Source: JANJWP01 sp964482035
Lineage (GTDB): Bacteria > Patescibacteriota > Gracilibacteria > BD1-5 > UBA2023
Direction of reading: 5' to 3'
Assembly: GCA_964482035.1 (NCBI GenBank)
Contig: CAYZVC010000003.1
Span: 1 to 64,000, forward strand
DNA length: 64,000 bases
The first letter of the stretch is position 1. Every line of letters starts with the position of its first letter. The notes under the pieces are model-generated. The model was not told the origin of the DNA, did not search any database, and saw only the letters and a program-made list of their open reading frames with translations. Below, piece after piece: positions 39,571 through 48,400 of this stretch. The position numbers and the translations under genes were made by a program.

Positions 39571-41526
39571 ATGAACAAGAAATCCCTCATCGCCGTAACG
39601 CTCGCGGCCGTCGTCCTCGCTTCGTGCGGAAAAGAAGCCGAAGCGCCCAAAAAACGTCTTTCGTTCGCGCTCGCGGAAACCGGAACGGTCGTCCTTTCCG
39701 AAGGCACCGTCGCGGTCGTACGCGGAAAAAACGTCGCCGACCTTTCGTTCAAGGCCCCGGGACGGATTTCCGCCGTTTCGGTCGCCGTGGGCGACCGGGT
39801 CGAAAAGGGCCAACTCCTCGCCGCCGTCGACAACCGCGAAGCCGACATTTCCGCTGCCGGATACGCGGGAAGCGCGAGCGATTTGGAACAGGTGCAGTCT
39901 GCCATTCTCGCCATCGGGGATTCCACCCGCGCCCTCGCCGAAAGCCGCGCGCAGGTTTCGGCAGCCGACGTAAAAACCGCGGAAACCGGAAAAACGCTCG
40001 CTGCCCGCGACCTCGAACTCGCTCGGAAAAACCTCGAGAACTCGCGTCTCACGCTCTCCTGATCGGCACTCTCCGCGTCCGAACGCGTAACGCAGGCCGA
40101 ACAGTCGCTCTCGCTTGCTAAGAGCCAGCTCGAAAACACGACTTCGCTCCTCGGAGAACAAGAAACTTCGCTTCGGTCGTCCGCATTGGCTTCGCTCGCC
40201 GGCGCGTTCGTCACCGCGCGTTCCGGTCGCGATTTCGCCGACGGCATCATCGGCGTAACCGAAGAGAACCGCCACAAGAACGACGCCTACGAGAACTACC
40301 TCTGAGCCAAGGATTCCGCTACCATGGCCCGCGCCGACACGGCCTTCCGCGCCTTCAACGGCAGCTACGAGGAAACCTACGCATGGTACTACGCCAACGT
40401 GGCGGGCAAGACCGACGTTCCGTTCGACGTCGCCAAAGAGGCGCTCTCCCGCGCCTCGAAAACCCTCGTCCTCGAACGCGAAACGCTCCACGCGCTCAAA
40501 AGCGTTCTCGAAAAGACCGTCGAATCCACCTATCTCGACGCCTCGGCGATAGCCGGATACGAACAGAAGACCGACTCGCTCCTTTCGAACCTCGAATCGT
40601 CCATCCTTTCGTCGAACGGCGGCGGGGTCGACGGAATCAAGACTTCCATCGCCTCGTTCGAAAAGAACCGCGAACTCCAGCTCGCCTCCCTCCGGGACGC
40701 CGTGAAGCTCGCCGAAACCTCGTTGGATTTGGCCAAGAGCGGAAAAACCGTTTCGGGAAGCGACGACAAGCGCAATCTCGACGCGCTCGAAATCGCCGTG
40801 AAGGTCAAAGAAGACGGAGTAACCATCGCCGAACAGAATTACCAAAAAGCCGTAGCGGGAGCGGAGATGGCCCAGCGCGAAATGGAAGCCAAGGTCAAGG
40901 AAACCGACGCCCAGGCGAGTGAAGCCCGTGCGAAGAAACGCGAAGCGGAAACCGGCCTCGCGCTCTCGGGCGAACGCGCCGGATATTCCGAAATCCGCGC
41001 CCCGTTCACAGGCGTCGTCACCGAAAAATATCTCGACATCTGATCCATGGCTTCCGCCGGAATTCCCGTGCTCCAGATTTCGGATACGGAAAACCCGAAG
41101 ATCGGATTCTCGTTCGATTCGTCGGCGGCGGCGTTGAAAGTCGGATCGGCGATTCCTCTCGAATCCGTAAAAACCGGAAAATCGTTCACCGGAACGGCGC
41201 TCTCCGTAGGAAATTCGGATTCCCTTTCGAACTCCAAAAGGAAGGCCGAAGTCTCGGTACCCAATGACGTCGCGACCGTGGGCGACCGCGTGCGCGTAAA
41301 GGTTTCGTGAACCGGAAAAGAGGGTGTCACCGTGCCGGAATCGGCCATCGTCACCCGGTATCTCGTCCCCTCGGTATTCGTAGTCGAAAATGGGAAAGCC
41401 GTATCGAAAACCGTAAAAGTCACGGCCCGCGGAGACGGAAAAGTCCTCGTCGAAGGATTGCCCGCCGGAACCAAGGTCGTCACCGACGGAAAAGACCGCG
41501 TAACGGAAGGGGAAAGCGTGGAATAA
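39571..41526 (+). CDS. HlyD-type membrane fusion protein, lipoprotein
   Basis: 651 residues, ATG 39571 to TAA. Lipobox VVLASCGKE at the N-terminus predicts a lipoprotein. A biotinyl-lipoyl half (APGRISAVSVAVGDRVEKGQ) precedes very long coiled coils (about 95-470) and the second half (YSEIRAPFTGVVTEKYLDI, then TGA as Gly, SMASAGIPVLQISD). TGA at 40060, 40303, 41041 and 41308 is Gly; the one at 41041 is the conserved glycine of the lipoyl turn. Typical members have about 350-450 residues, so the coiled coil is unusually long, perhaps to span a thicker envelope or reach a partner cell. It works with the RND pump. Confidence 0.93.
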
Positions 41527-41540
41527 CCCTTGCGAATAAG

Positions 41541-41573
41541 AAATCCCCCGTCCGAACGACGGGGGATTTTTTA
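41541..41573. terminator. Terminator after the efflux operon
   Basis: AAATCCCCCGTC-CGAAC-GACGGGGGATTT followed by TTTATT. Confidence 0.85.
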
Positions 41574-41581
41574 TTGCGGAA

Positions 41582-42229
41582 CTACGGCTTCCTCGATCGT
41601 TCGATTTCCTCTTCCATGAGCTCGGGATTGTCGAGAATCCGCATCCTCCGCGTAGCGCGCGCGGCGACGGTTCAGAGTATTTCGATAAAATGCCGGCACG
41701 CCTTCTTGTCGGATTCGTCCGGCCATTCGCCGCGGAGAAGGAAATCGAGAAGGTACGCGTCCTGCTCGACCATGTCGACGACGCTCGTCTGCCTCCAGTC
41801 GAAGTCGGAAAGACAGTGTGCGTGAAACAGGGAATAGAGTTTGGCCTTCGTCGATGCTGGAACGCTTTCCCACGCAACCAACCCGTCGACGTCCATGGAA
41901 ACCCCTCCCGAAATGGCTTTCGCGCAGAAATATTCGGCAATCCCCGGAACTCCAAGTTTTTTTACGTTTTTTAAAATCGACATCGAAACGTCGATTTCAA
42001 ATCCGCCTGTCACCAAGGTCAACGGCGCGAAAACATTACAGTAATCCTGCACCGCTCAGACGAACGAATAACTCGGGTCTTCAAAATCCTTGAAGCGGAT
42101 TTCGTTCGGGCGGACGAGTAAAGCCGCCACGCGGTCGGCGATGGCGGCTTTTTTGGGGATTTCGGTGGCGGAAGCGGTTTCCGTCGCATTCGTAACGAGA
42201 CGGTCGGTGGCGGAAGCGGCGGTGGCCAT
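41582..42229 (-). CDS. Protein of unknown function
   Basis: 215 residues from ATG 42229 to TAG 41582, with TGA at 42055 and 41672 as Gly. The start is Ala/Thr-rich (MATAASATDRLVTNATETA). The body includes IRFKDFEDPSYSFVG, LVTGGFEIDVSMSILKN, AISGGVSMDVDGLVAW and DFDWRQTSVVDMVEQD, and ends with a charged helix (ELMEEEIERSRKP). No family recognised. It follows the U32 gene by 3 bases on the same strand, so the two are co-transcribed. Confidence 0.65.
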
Positions 42230-42232
42230 GGC

Positions 42233-43543
42233 TTATTTTTTAGGAGGCATCTTGCGAAGAAGCGCGAATTCGCCCGGATCCCTCGGTACCAACACGTCGA
42301 CGTCGAAGCTTCCGCCATGGGCGCAAGTCTTCTCGTCTCCTTCCGGTCCTACGATCCTTTCAAGTACGAATTCGAAGTCGTCTTTCGGGTTGATTATGCG
42401 TACGGTATCTCAAACGTCAAATCGGTTCTTCACTTCCAAACGGGCAAGGCCGGTAGAGGCGTCGTACGACTTTACGATACCGATGAATTCCTCTTCTTTA
42501 ATTTCTCCGTTCTTCTCGAACCAGATGCCCTTTTCACCCGGATTGCCGACGAGGAATCCCGGAGTGTATCCGCGGTTGGAGATGGCGAACACTTCGCGCG
42601 AAAGCTTTTCCATGTCGTACGGTTCGCCCTTTTCGAGCGCGTCCATGGCGATGCGGTACGCCTTTCCGACGCCCGCGAGGTAGTTGACGGTTTTCGAGCG
42701 CCCTTCGACCTTGAAGGAAATGATTCCCGCGTCGGCGAGCTCCGGAAGGTACGACAAGAGGCAGATGTCGCGGCTGTTCATGATGTAGGTTCCGTGTTCG
42801 TCCTCGTCGATCGGGAGCATTTCGCCCGGACGTTCGGTTTCTTCGAGGTAGAATTCGCCCTTGAGCGGAACGTAGTCTTCCGGACGACCGGTGGAGTCGT
42901 AGAGCTCCTCTTCGCTCGCGTCCTTCTTGAAGACCTTGTATTCCCAGCGGCACGAGTGCGAGCAGGTTCCCTGATTGGGGTCGCGGTGCGAGAAGTAGTT
43001 GGAAAGGAGGCAACGGCCGGAATACGCCATACAGATGGCGCCGTGCACGAAGAATTCGAGTTCGATGTCCGGGCAGTTCTCGCGGATTTCCTTCACTTCG
43101 CGAAGCGAGAGCTCGCGGGAAAGGATGACGCGGGTGATGCCGATTTTCTGCCAGAACTTGATCTGCGCCCAGTTGGTGTTGTTCGCCTGGACCGAGAGGT
43201 GGATTTCGGCTTCCGGGAAATTGTCGCGCACGAGCGAAATGAGCCCCGGATCGCTCATGATGTAGGCGTCGGGCTTGAGGGCCTGCATCTTTTCGAACGC
43301 CGCCATGAACGGCTTGATTTTGACGTTGTGCGCGTAGATGTTGGCGGTGAAATAGATCTTCACGCCTCGGGAGTGGCAATATTCCACGGCCTCGGCCAAA
43401 GATTCCCAGGTGAACTGGTTTTCGCGTGCGCGAAGCGAGAACATCGGTACGCCGCAGTAAACGGCGTCGGCGCCGTAGGCGATGGCGTACTTCATTTTTT
43501 CGAAGTTTCCGGCAGGAAACAGGAGTTCGTACTTTTTGGACAT
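42233..43543 (-). CDS. U32-family peptidase/hydroxylase (TrhP/YegQ-like)
   Basis: 436 residues, ATG 43543 to TAA 42233. N-terminal TIM barrel: ELLFPAGNFEKMKYAIAYGA, DAVYCGVPMFSLRARE, YIMSDPGLISLVRDNFP, EIHLSVQANNTNW. The U32 signature is EFFVHGAICMAYSGRCLLSNY with Cys residues (CSHSCRWEY) that hold a cluster in relatives. TGA at 42410 is the Gly of FDV-G-DTVRI, as in the VGD of the C-terminal beta domain. Members of this group act in prephenate-dependent 5-hydroxyuridine formation in tRNA (TrhP) or in collagen breakdown; the tRNA role fits best. Confidence 0.9.
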
Positions 43544-43686
43544 GGGGGAAAATAAGGGAATGCCCGAGTATATGGGAAAGTGGCAAAATCGGAAATTTCA
43601 AGAAACCACCCGTTGGAAGCGAGTTTGATTCGAGCGAAATTTGATCTATAATCCAACGTGGTCCGAATTTTATACCGCCCGATTTC

Positions 43687-45150
43687 ATGTCCATGCGAAA
43701 GTTCGCTGTCGTTTCTGGCAACCTAGGCATTTCTTACGTTTTACGAAAAACGGTTCGCCGCAAGTATTCCGCCTTTTCTTTCGTCGAACTCATCGTCGTC
43801 ATCACAATCCTGGCCATTTTGGCAACCATCGGGTTCCTAGCGCTTTCGGGGTACTCGCAGGACGCGAGAGACGCATCGGTCAAAGCGAACGTTCGATCGG
43901 CGTATTCGGCCATCTCGTCCGAATCTGCGCTCACGGGCTATTCGCCCAGATATTACGTCGTCCATGACGCGAATGCCGAACTTTCGGGAGCGTTCGTCTA
44001 TGTCGAAGGAAACCAAATCTATCTGAGCGGCGGTAACTGGAACGATTCCGGAACGAACTATACGGCGGGGAATCCCGACTGGACGAAACTGAAGTTAAAT
44101 CCCGAAAAATTCCGACTGTCTTCGTTCCAAGAACGCTTTGCTTCCACGTTCGCTTTCGTTAAAGCGGCTTACGATTCCAAAGCCGTAACCGTGGGCGCTA
44201 TGGATACCGCGCTTGCGCCCACCGTGGCAGGAAGGAATCGAACGACGTCATTATTCCAGACGGCAGGAATCGCTCCGGCCACCGGAGCGGTGTCGATCGT
44301 CTGAAATTTTCCAAATCCCACTCTTGCGCAAATTGCCATGGGCGCGGCACTGGGGCTCGTGAAAACGCCAAGTGGTACCGGAGCGCTCGTGGACGGCGAT
44401 GCGACGGGGAACGGACAATCGGTGACGCCTCACCGATACCCGGACTGCGACACCGACGACGTCTATGTTACCGGCGCGACTGTCCAAATATGGGCGGCGT
44501 GTAACGTCGGCGCTTCCAACGCATGGACGGGCGGCATAACGATTGCGAACTGTTCCGGTGGAGCGACCGATTGCGATTCCGCTATCCGTAACGTCCTGGG
44601 GGGGTATTTTCAGTGGGGACGGAACGTGGACGTTACTTCCGCAAGCAAGATTGCCTGACCGCAAGATGGCGCCACTTCCGCCACGGAAACGCGCTTCATT
44701 ACGATCTGAGCTTCTCCGTTCGATTGGCTCAATCCGAAAAACGACAATCTCTGGGGCGGAGCGTCCACTTCGCTCGGTTCCGGGGTGTTCACCGGACAGG
44801 CTACTGAAAACCAAGCCGTCATGAAAGGTCCTTGCGCTGACGGATACCACGTCCCGACTCAGGCGGAATGGGGAATCGCCATATCGGCCATCACCGGAAC
44901 CGCGCTTAATTCGACCGTCACGATTCAGGCCCAACGTGACCTTGTCGCCTCCGTTTTAAAATTGCCGCCAGCAGGAAACCGACAACCCTCAACCGCCGCT
45001 TACAATTCGCAGGGATCAAGCGGATATTACTGGACTTCTTCGCCAACGGGAGCGAACGGACACAACGTAACCATCTCCGCCACGCAGGTACATCCTTCGG
45101 GGTCCAACGTTCGCGGACTCGGATATTCGGTCCGATGTCTGAGGAATTAG
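43687..45150 (+). CDS. Modular type IV pilin-like protein with FISUMP-type C-terminal domain
   Basis: 487 residues, ATG 43687 (or 43693) to TAG. The leader is long (29 residues, ending Ser-Ala) before FSFVELIVVITILAILATIG, so -1 is Ala. The pilin module follows: SGYSQDARDASVKANVRS, SPRYYVVHDANAELSGAF, NPDWTKLKLNPEKFRLSS, GIAPATGAVSIVG. The C-terminal third has the Fibrobacter major paralogous domain pattern (CADGYHVPTQAEWG, LKLPPAGNR, GYYWTSSP and the closing GLGYSVRCLRN). This domain is found in exported surface proteins and is of C-type-lectin/FGE-like appearance. TGA at 44302, 44656 and 44707 is Gly. Confidence 0.87.
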
Positions 45151-45186
45151 AACCTCCGACGGATGAACGACAACCGGACTCATGGT

Positions 45187-45250
45187 TTGACATTCGTGTC
45201 ACCATGGTTAAGTTCACTCCGTTCGAATTACGCAAAAGGAGGTACCGAAC
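45187..45250 (+). promoter_or_regulatory. Promoter and SD leader of the gene at 45251
   Basis: TTGACA about 37 bases after the pilin stop, a possible TTAAGT -10, then GAATTACGCAAAAGGAGG immediately before the ATG region, closely matching the leader at 5575-5600. Confidence 0.55.
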
Positions 45251-45661
45251 ATGCAAACCGCCCTCTGGTGGATACAACTGCTTTTCGCTTCGTGGATGCT
45301 CGCTATCGCCTTGGTTTTCTTGGCGGTGGGCGCGTCCGCGACGGAAGGCGATAAGAACGCCCGCTGGGGATACCTGGTTCCGCCGACGCTCGCCCTCGCG
45401 TACGTCGTCTGTCCGGACATTCCCATTTGGTATGGCCTCATTGCCGGCGCGATCGGCATCTCGGCCCTCGGGTACGTCACGGACGTTAAGACGAAAACGC
45501 GTTCGGAAACCGTCCCGATGACCATTCTCGCTATCGCCGGCTCGCTCGCTTGGCTTCCGTGGCTCGTGACCGGAATCGCTTTCGTCGCTTGGCAGTTTCT
45601 CAAGATGCTCGTCTCGACGAGGCTCGAAAGTTCGCTCGTTCCGGATCCTAAGGATTCCTGA
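45251..45661 (+). CDS. Small membrane protein, TGA stop
   Basis: 136 residues, ATG 45251 behind AAAGGAGG. Four hydrophobic segments (about 5-30, 42-60, 62-80, 95-120). No family recognised. It ends at TGA 45659, 16 bases before a strong terminator. If that TGA were Gly, the frame would run 286 more codons, antisense through the lipoprotein gene at 45737 and out of frame through the next gene, to TAG 46520. So TGA must act as a stop here, against the rule of this genome. Confidence 0.7.
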   Translation: MQTALWWIQLLFASWMLAIALVFLAVGASATEGDKNARWGYLVPPTLALAYVVCPDIPIWYGLIAGAIGISALGYVTDVKTKTRSETVPMTILAIAGSLAWLPWLVTGIAFVAWQFLKMLVSTRLESSLVPDPKDS

Positions 45662-45676
45662 ACGGCGAGAAAAAGA

Positions 45677-45708
45677 AAACCCCCGCATACGCGGGGGTTT
45701 CGTTTTTT
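45677..45708. terminator. Bidirectional terminator between two TGA-ended genes
   Basis: AAACCCCCGC-ATAC-GCGGGGGTTT with T-rich bases after and A-rich bases before. Confidence 0.88.
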
Positions 45709-45736
45709 CGGCGGATGCCGTTTCGCCTGACGTTCG

Positions 45737-45982
45737 TCAGTGCCGGTGGGAATGTCCGCGGCGGCGATGTTCGTGACGGACGGAGCCGTAGCCGTAAACG
45801 GGGACGGAATACACGACCACCGGACGCTGGACGACTACGGCTTCGACGGGTTGTCCCCATTCGTCGTAACCTACCAGCGTTCTCGTGGCATATCCTTGGG
45901 AGTAATACCCCGAAGGATACGTGCCGATCGTCACGCAACCCGACAGTGCCAACAGCAGCGGAATTACGAGGGCGAGTCTCAT
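45737..45982 (-). CDS. Small lipoprotein, TGA stop
   Basis: 81 residues from ATG 45982 with AGGAGG at 8-10 bases upstream. Signal and lipobox LALVIPLLLALSGCVTIG predict lipid attachment at Cys16. The mature part is Tyr/Gly/Val-rich (TYPSGYYSQGYATRTLVGY, VVVYSVPVYGYGS) and ends in a His/Arg-rich tail (HEHRRRGHSHRH), maybe metal-binding. Ends at TGA 45737; read as Gly it would add about 29 residues through the shared terminator. Looks like proteobacterial small lipoproteins, so transfer is possible. Lgt encoded at 57113 could modify it. Confidence 0.72.
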   Translation of the reverse strand: MRLALVIPLLLALSGCVTIGTYPSGYYSQGYATRTLVGYDEWGQPVEAVVVQRPVVVYSVPVYGYGSVRHEHRRRGHSHRH

Positions 45983-46128
45983 GACGACCTCCTTTCGTTC
46001 GAGAGAGACGTCGGAATTATACGCGCGAACGTATGATTGACAATATTCGTTATTATCGCGCGATTTGACAACTCGATTTGGCGGGTTATATTCGCGAACG
46101 GTTCGAAATTACGAGGAGGAACCTTGAA

Positions 46129-46602
46129 ATGGAAACGGAATTTTACGCGTTGCACCCAGTACTTTGGTACGCGGCCTTCGTCGCCACGTTGCTCGCGTTC
46201 TCCACCGGAACGATTTACGTTCTCGGATTCATCCAGGATTACGTGGACGAAAGCAAGCGTGGATCGTTGGGATTCGTCGGAATGCTGGCGTTGTGCGCAC
46301 TGCTGTTCGGAGCGTTCCAGATTATCGGCAATCCGCCGGTCTGGTTCGTTCTCGTCAGTCTCGCTTGCGGAGCGTACGGATATTATGCTGGACTCGGAGT
46401 CAGCGAAATGGAAGAACCCGAAGAAACCCCGTTCATTTTGCTCTTTTTCACTGTCGCGTTCGCCTTCGGCTGGATTCCCGCAATCCTCTTCCTACTCTAC
46501 GAAGAAGTCATCGATCCGCTAGTTGACGACTGGAAAGCGTGGCGATTCAGCCGCTACCTTAAAAACAACGCGCGGAAAAGGGCGCTGGAAAGGGGTGCGT
46601 AA
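46129..46602 (+). CDS. Small membrane protein
   Basis: 157 residues, ATG 46129 to TAA; GAGGAGG lies about 15 bases upstream. A promoter TTGACA (about 46066), 16 bases, TATATT stands before it. Four hydrophobic segments, a cytoplasmic acidic turn (EMEEPEETPF) and a basic C-terminus (KNNARKRALERG). The stop overlaps the next start (TAATG). No family recognised; the layout resembles the neighbouring 45251 and 46602 proteins. Confidence 0.7.
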   Translation: METEFYALHPVLWYAAFVATLLAFSTGTIYVLGFIQDYVDESKRGSLGFVGMLALCALLFGAFQIIGNPPVWFVLVSLACGAYGYYAGLGVSEMEEPEETPFILLFFTVAFAFGWIPAILFLLYEEVIDPLVDDWKAWRFSRYLKNNARKRALERGA

Positions 46603-47057
46603 TGGAATCCGGGGTGATAACGCAAACGTCGGCGTTCTGGCTGCCTTTGCTCGTAAGCGCGTCGTTCGCGGCAAGCATCGGAGCAATCGTGCTGCTCGCG
46701 GCGTTCATGGATTTCCTCCGAACTGACGACGACCCTCCGCGATTCGAAGGCGACTCGTCGTTCCTGCCGGGTTTCCTGGTCGGATTCGTGGGAGTCTGGT
46801 GCCTCATGGGGCTTTCGCCCCTTCCGGCATGGTACGGAGGAACGGGATTCCTGTTCGCGCTCGCCGGATACGGCTACGCGCTCTGGAAAACCCGGGACGG
46901 CTTCTTTACCCACGGACAAGTCGCCGCGCAGCTTTTGGGATATCCGGTACTCGGATTTCTCATCTGGCTGCCGGCGGTCGTCATCGGAATTATCGCTTTC
47001 GTTCTCCATTTGGGAACGAAAGCACTCGATGCGGTGAGAACCGCGAAGCCCGCTTAA
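46602..47057 (+). CDS. Small membrane protein
   Basis: 151 residues, ATG 46602 to TAA, translationally coupled to the previous gene. Four to five hydrophobic segments (AFWLPLLVSASFAASIGAIV, FLVGFVGVWCLMG, GFLFALAGYGYAL, VLGFLIWLPAVVIGIIAFV). No family recognised. A terminator follows after 20 bases. Confidence 0.7.
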   Translation: MESGVITQTSAFWLPLLVSASFAASIGAIVLLAAFMDFLRTDDDPPRFEGDSSFLPGFLVGFVGVWCLMGLSPLPAWYGGTGFLFALAGYGYALWKTRDGFFTHGQVAAQLLGYPVLGFLIWLPAVVIGIIAFVLHLGTKALDAVRTAKPA

Positions 47058-47076
47058 AGGAGGCGGCTTACCAAAA

Positions 47077-47105
47077 AAACCCGCGATATTCGCGGGTTTT
47101 CTTTT
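47077..47105. terminator. Bidirectional terminator
   Basis: AAACCCGCGA-TAT-TCGCGGGTTT followed by TCTTTTT; pth converges on it from the other side. Confidence 0.87.
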
Positions 47106-47123
47106 TCATCGGAAATCGCAGGA

Positions 47124-47663
47124 TTACGCTCCGGCGATCCAATCCTCGATTTTTTCCATCGATTCGATCAGGACGTTCTCTTCGAGCTCTTCGAGCTCTT
47201 CCGGTTTGAATTTCGAAAGCACCCAATCGGCGGTTTCGAATCGGCGGTCGCGGCCGATGCCGATTTTCACGCGGGCGAACTCTTCGGTTCCAAAACGGTT
47301 CGCGAGGGATTTGAGCCCGTTCTGTCCACCCGAACTCCCCTTTTCTCGGAAACGCACTTTTCAAAAATCCATGTCGATGTCGTCGGAAACCGCGATGACG
47401 TCGGTTTTGGGGTCGAGCTTGTAGAACGTGACGAACGGGGCGGCCGCGTCGCCCGAGAGGTTCATGTAGGTGAGCGGCTTGAGGACGAACACTTTCTCGC
47501 CGGCGACCGTCCCTTGCGCCAAAAGCCCCTTGAATTTGGGCGCGTCTTCGAAATCCGAAAACCCGTTCGCCTTCGCGAACGCGTCGACGGCCAAAAACCC
47601 CACGTTATGGCGCGTGAGGCGGTATTCGTTTCCGGGGTTTCAGAGTCAGACGACGAGTTTCAT
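47124..47663 (-). CDS. pth: Peptidyl-tRNA hydrolase
   Basis: 179 residues, ATG 47663 to TAA. The start reads MKLVV-G-L-G-NPGNEYRLTRHNVGF, where both glycines of the invariant GLGNPG are TGA (47646-47648, 47640-47642). Catalytic His19 is in TRHNVG, LKPLTYMNLSG and VSDDIDMDF carry the Asp, and a third TGA (47361) is the Gly before KVRFREKGSSGGQNGLKS. Gln replaces the usual His in the GGHNG motif. The enzyme frees tRNA from dropped-off peptidyl-tRNA. One of the best single proofs of UGA=Gly here. Confidence 0.96.
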
Positions 47664-47751
47664 GGCGAATTCGCGGAAGAAAAATCCCGAGGAGTATATC
47701 TAAAAAACTGGGGTCGTGAAGAAATCGCGTAAATACGGGAACGAAACCCGC

Positions 47752-47779
47752 TTGACATTTCCCCTTCGCGGGACATTAT
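47752..47779 (+). promoter_or_regulatory. Promoter of the gene at 47818
   Basis: TTGACA (47752-47757), a 16-base spacer, CATTAT (47774-47779); a GAAAGGGGA Shine-Dalgarno sequence follows before the ATG. Confidence 0.65.
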
Positions 47780-47817
47780 CGCCACGGCTCACCACGAAAA
47801 CGAAAGGGGAAACCATC

Positions 47818-48258
47818 ATGGTAGCAAGACTGTTCTTTCCGGCGTTCGCGAAGCACCACGCCCCCGGGTACCACCGGTATCTGGCCGACGTAGTGGAATT
47901 CGGCACGAAAGTCGCCGATCCGACGTTCCGGGCGAAAGCGACGATCAAGCACATGGAGGATTTCTCCGCGATGTGCTCGGGCGACGCAACGCAACAATGG
48001 GCGAAGTCGGTAAAAACCGACATCGCGTTCTCGAAAGCTATGGACGAAGGCATTAAGGCGTTCTGGGGTTCCTGGTTCACGGGCATCGCAGACGCGCAAA
48101 AACGCTTTACCGCAGTAATCGAAGAAGCACGCAAATCTTCCCTTCTGGTCTACGACCGCTCGGAAGACGGCCACGTCCTCTCGGTCCGCTTCGACAACCG
48201 GTTCCTCACGGACCGCGCGCTCGGGCAGATCCGCGAAGACCGCCGCGCGAACTCGTAA
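47818..48258 (+). CDS. Small helical protein, phasin-like in appearance
   Basis: 146 residues, ATG 47818 to TAA. Mostly amphipathic helix with aromatic residues, no membrane segment. The part AMDEGIKAFWGSWFTGIADAQKRF resembles the protein at 50691 (AFDDGCRNLFVSWFSASFENAKRF shares D-G, SWF and A-KRF), so they are paralogues. Both have TTGACA promoters and SD leaders. No function known; phasin-like coating proteins are one possibility. Confidence 0.6.
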   Translation: MVARLFFPAFAKHHAPGYHRYLADVVEFGTKVADPTFRAKATIKHMEDFSAMCSGDATQQWAKSVKTDIAFSKAMDEGIKAFWGSWFTGIADAQKRFTAVIEEARKSSLLVYDRSEDGHVLSVRFDNRFLTDRALGQIREDRRANS

Positions 48259-48345
48259 TCCGGGTTCGCGAAATACCTCACACGGCAACAGTTGCCGTCC
48301 ACCGCCAACCATGCCCTACCGGGCTGTGGGGACGCGGAAATATGA

Positions 48346-48376
48346 AAACCTCCGGCATATCCGGAGGTTTTTTTCA
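48346..48376. terminator. Bidirectional terminator
   Basis: AAACCTCCGG-CATAT-CCGGAGGTTT with a long T run after and ATATGAA/TTCATAT extending the stem. Confidence 0.85.
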
Positions 48377-48400
48377 TATTTCCCAAACGTTTCCGCCCAT

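Noticed and set aside
39286..41955. Long minus-strand frame opposite the HlyD gene
   Set aside because: It mirrors a GC-rich coding strand, has low-complexity Arg/Gly/Glu composition and no recognisable domain, while the plus strand encodes a clear HlyD-type protein.
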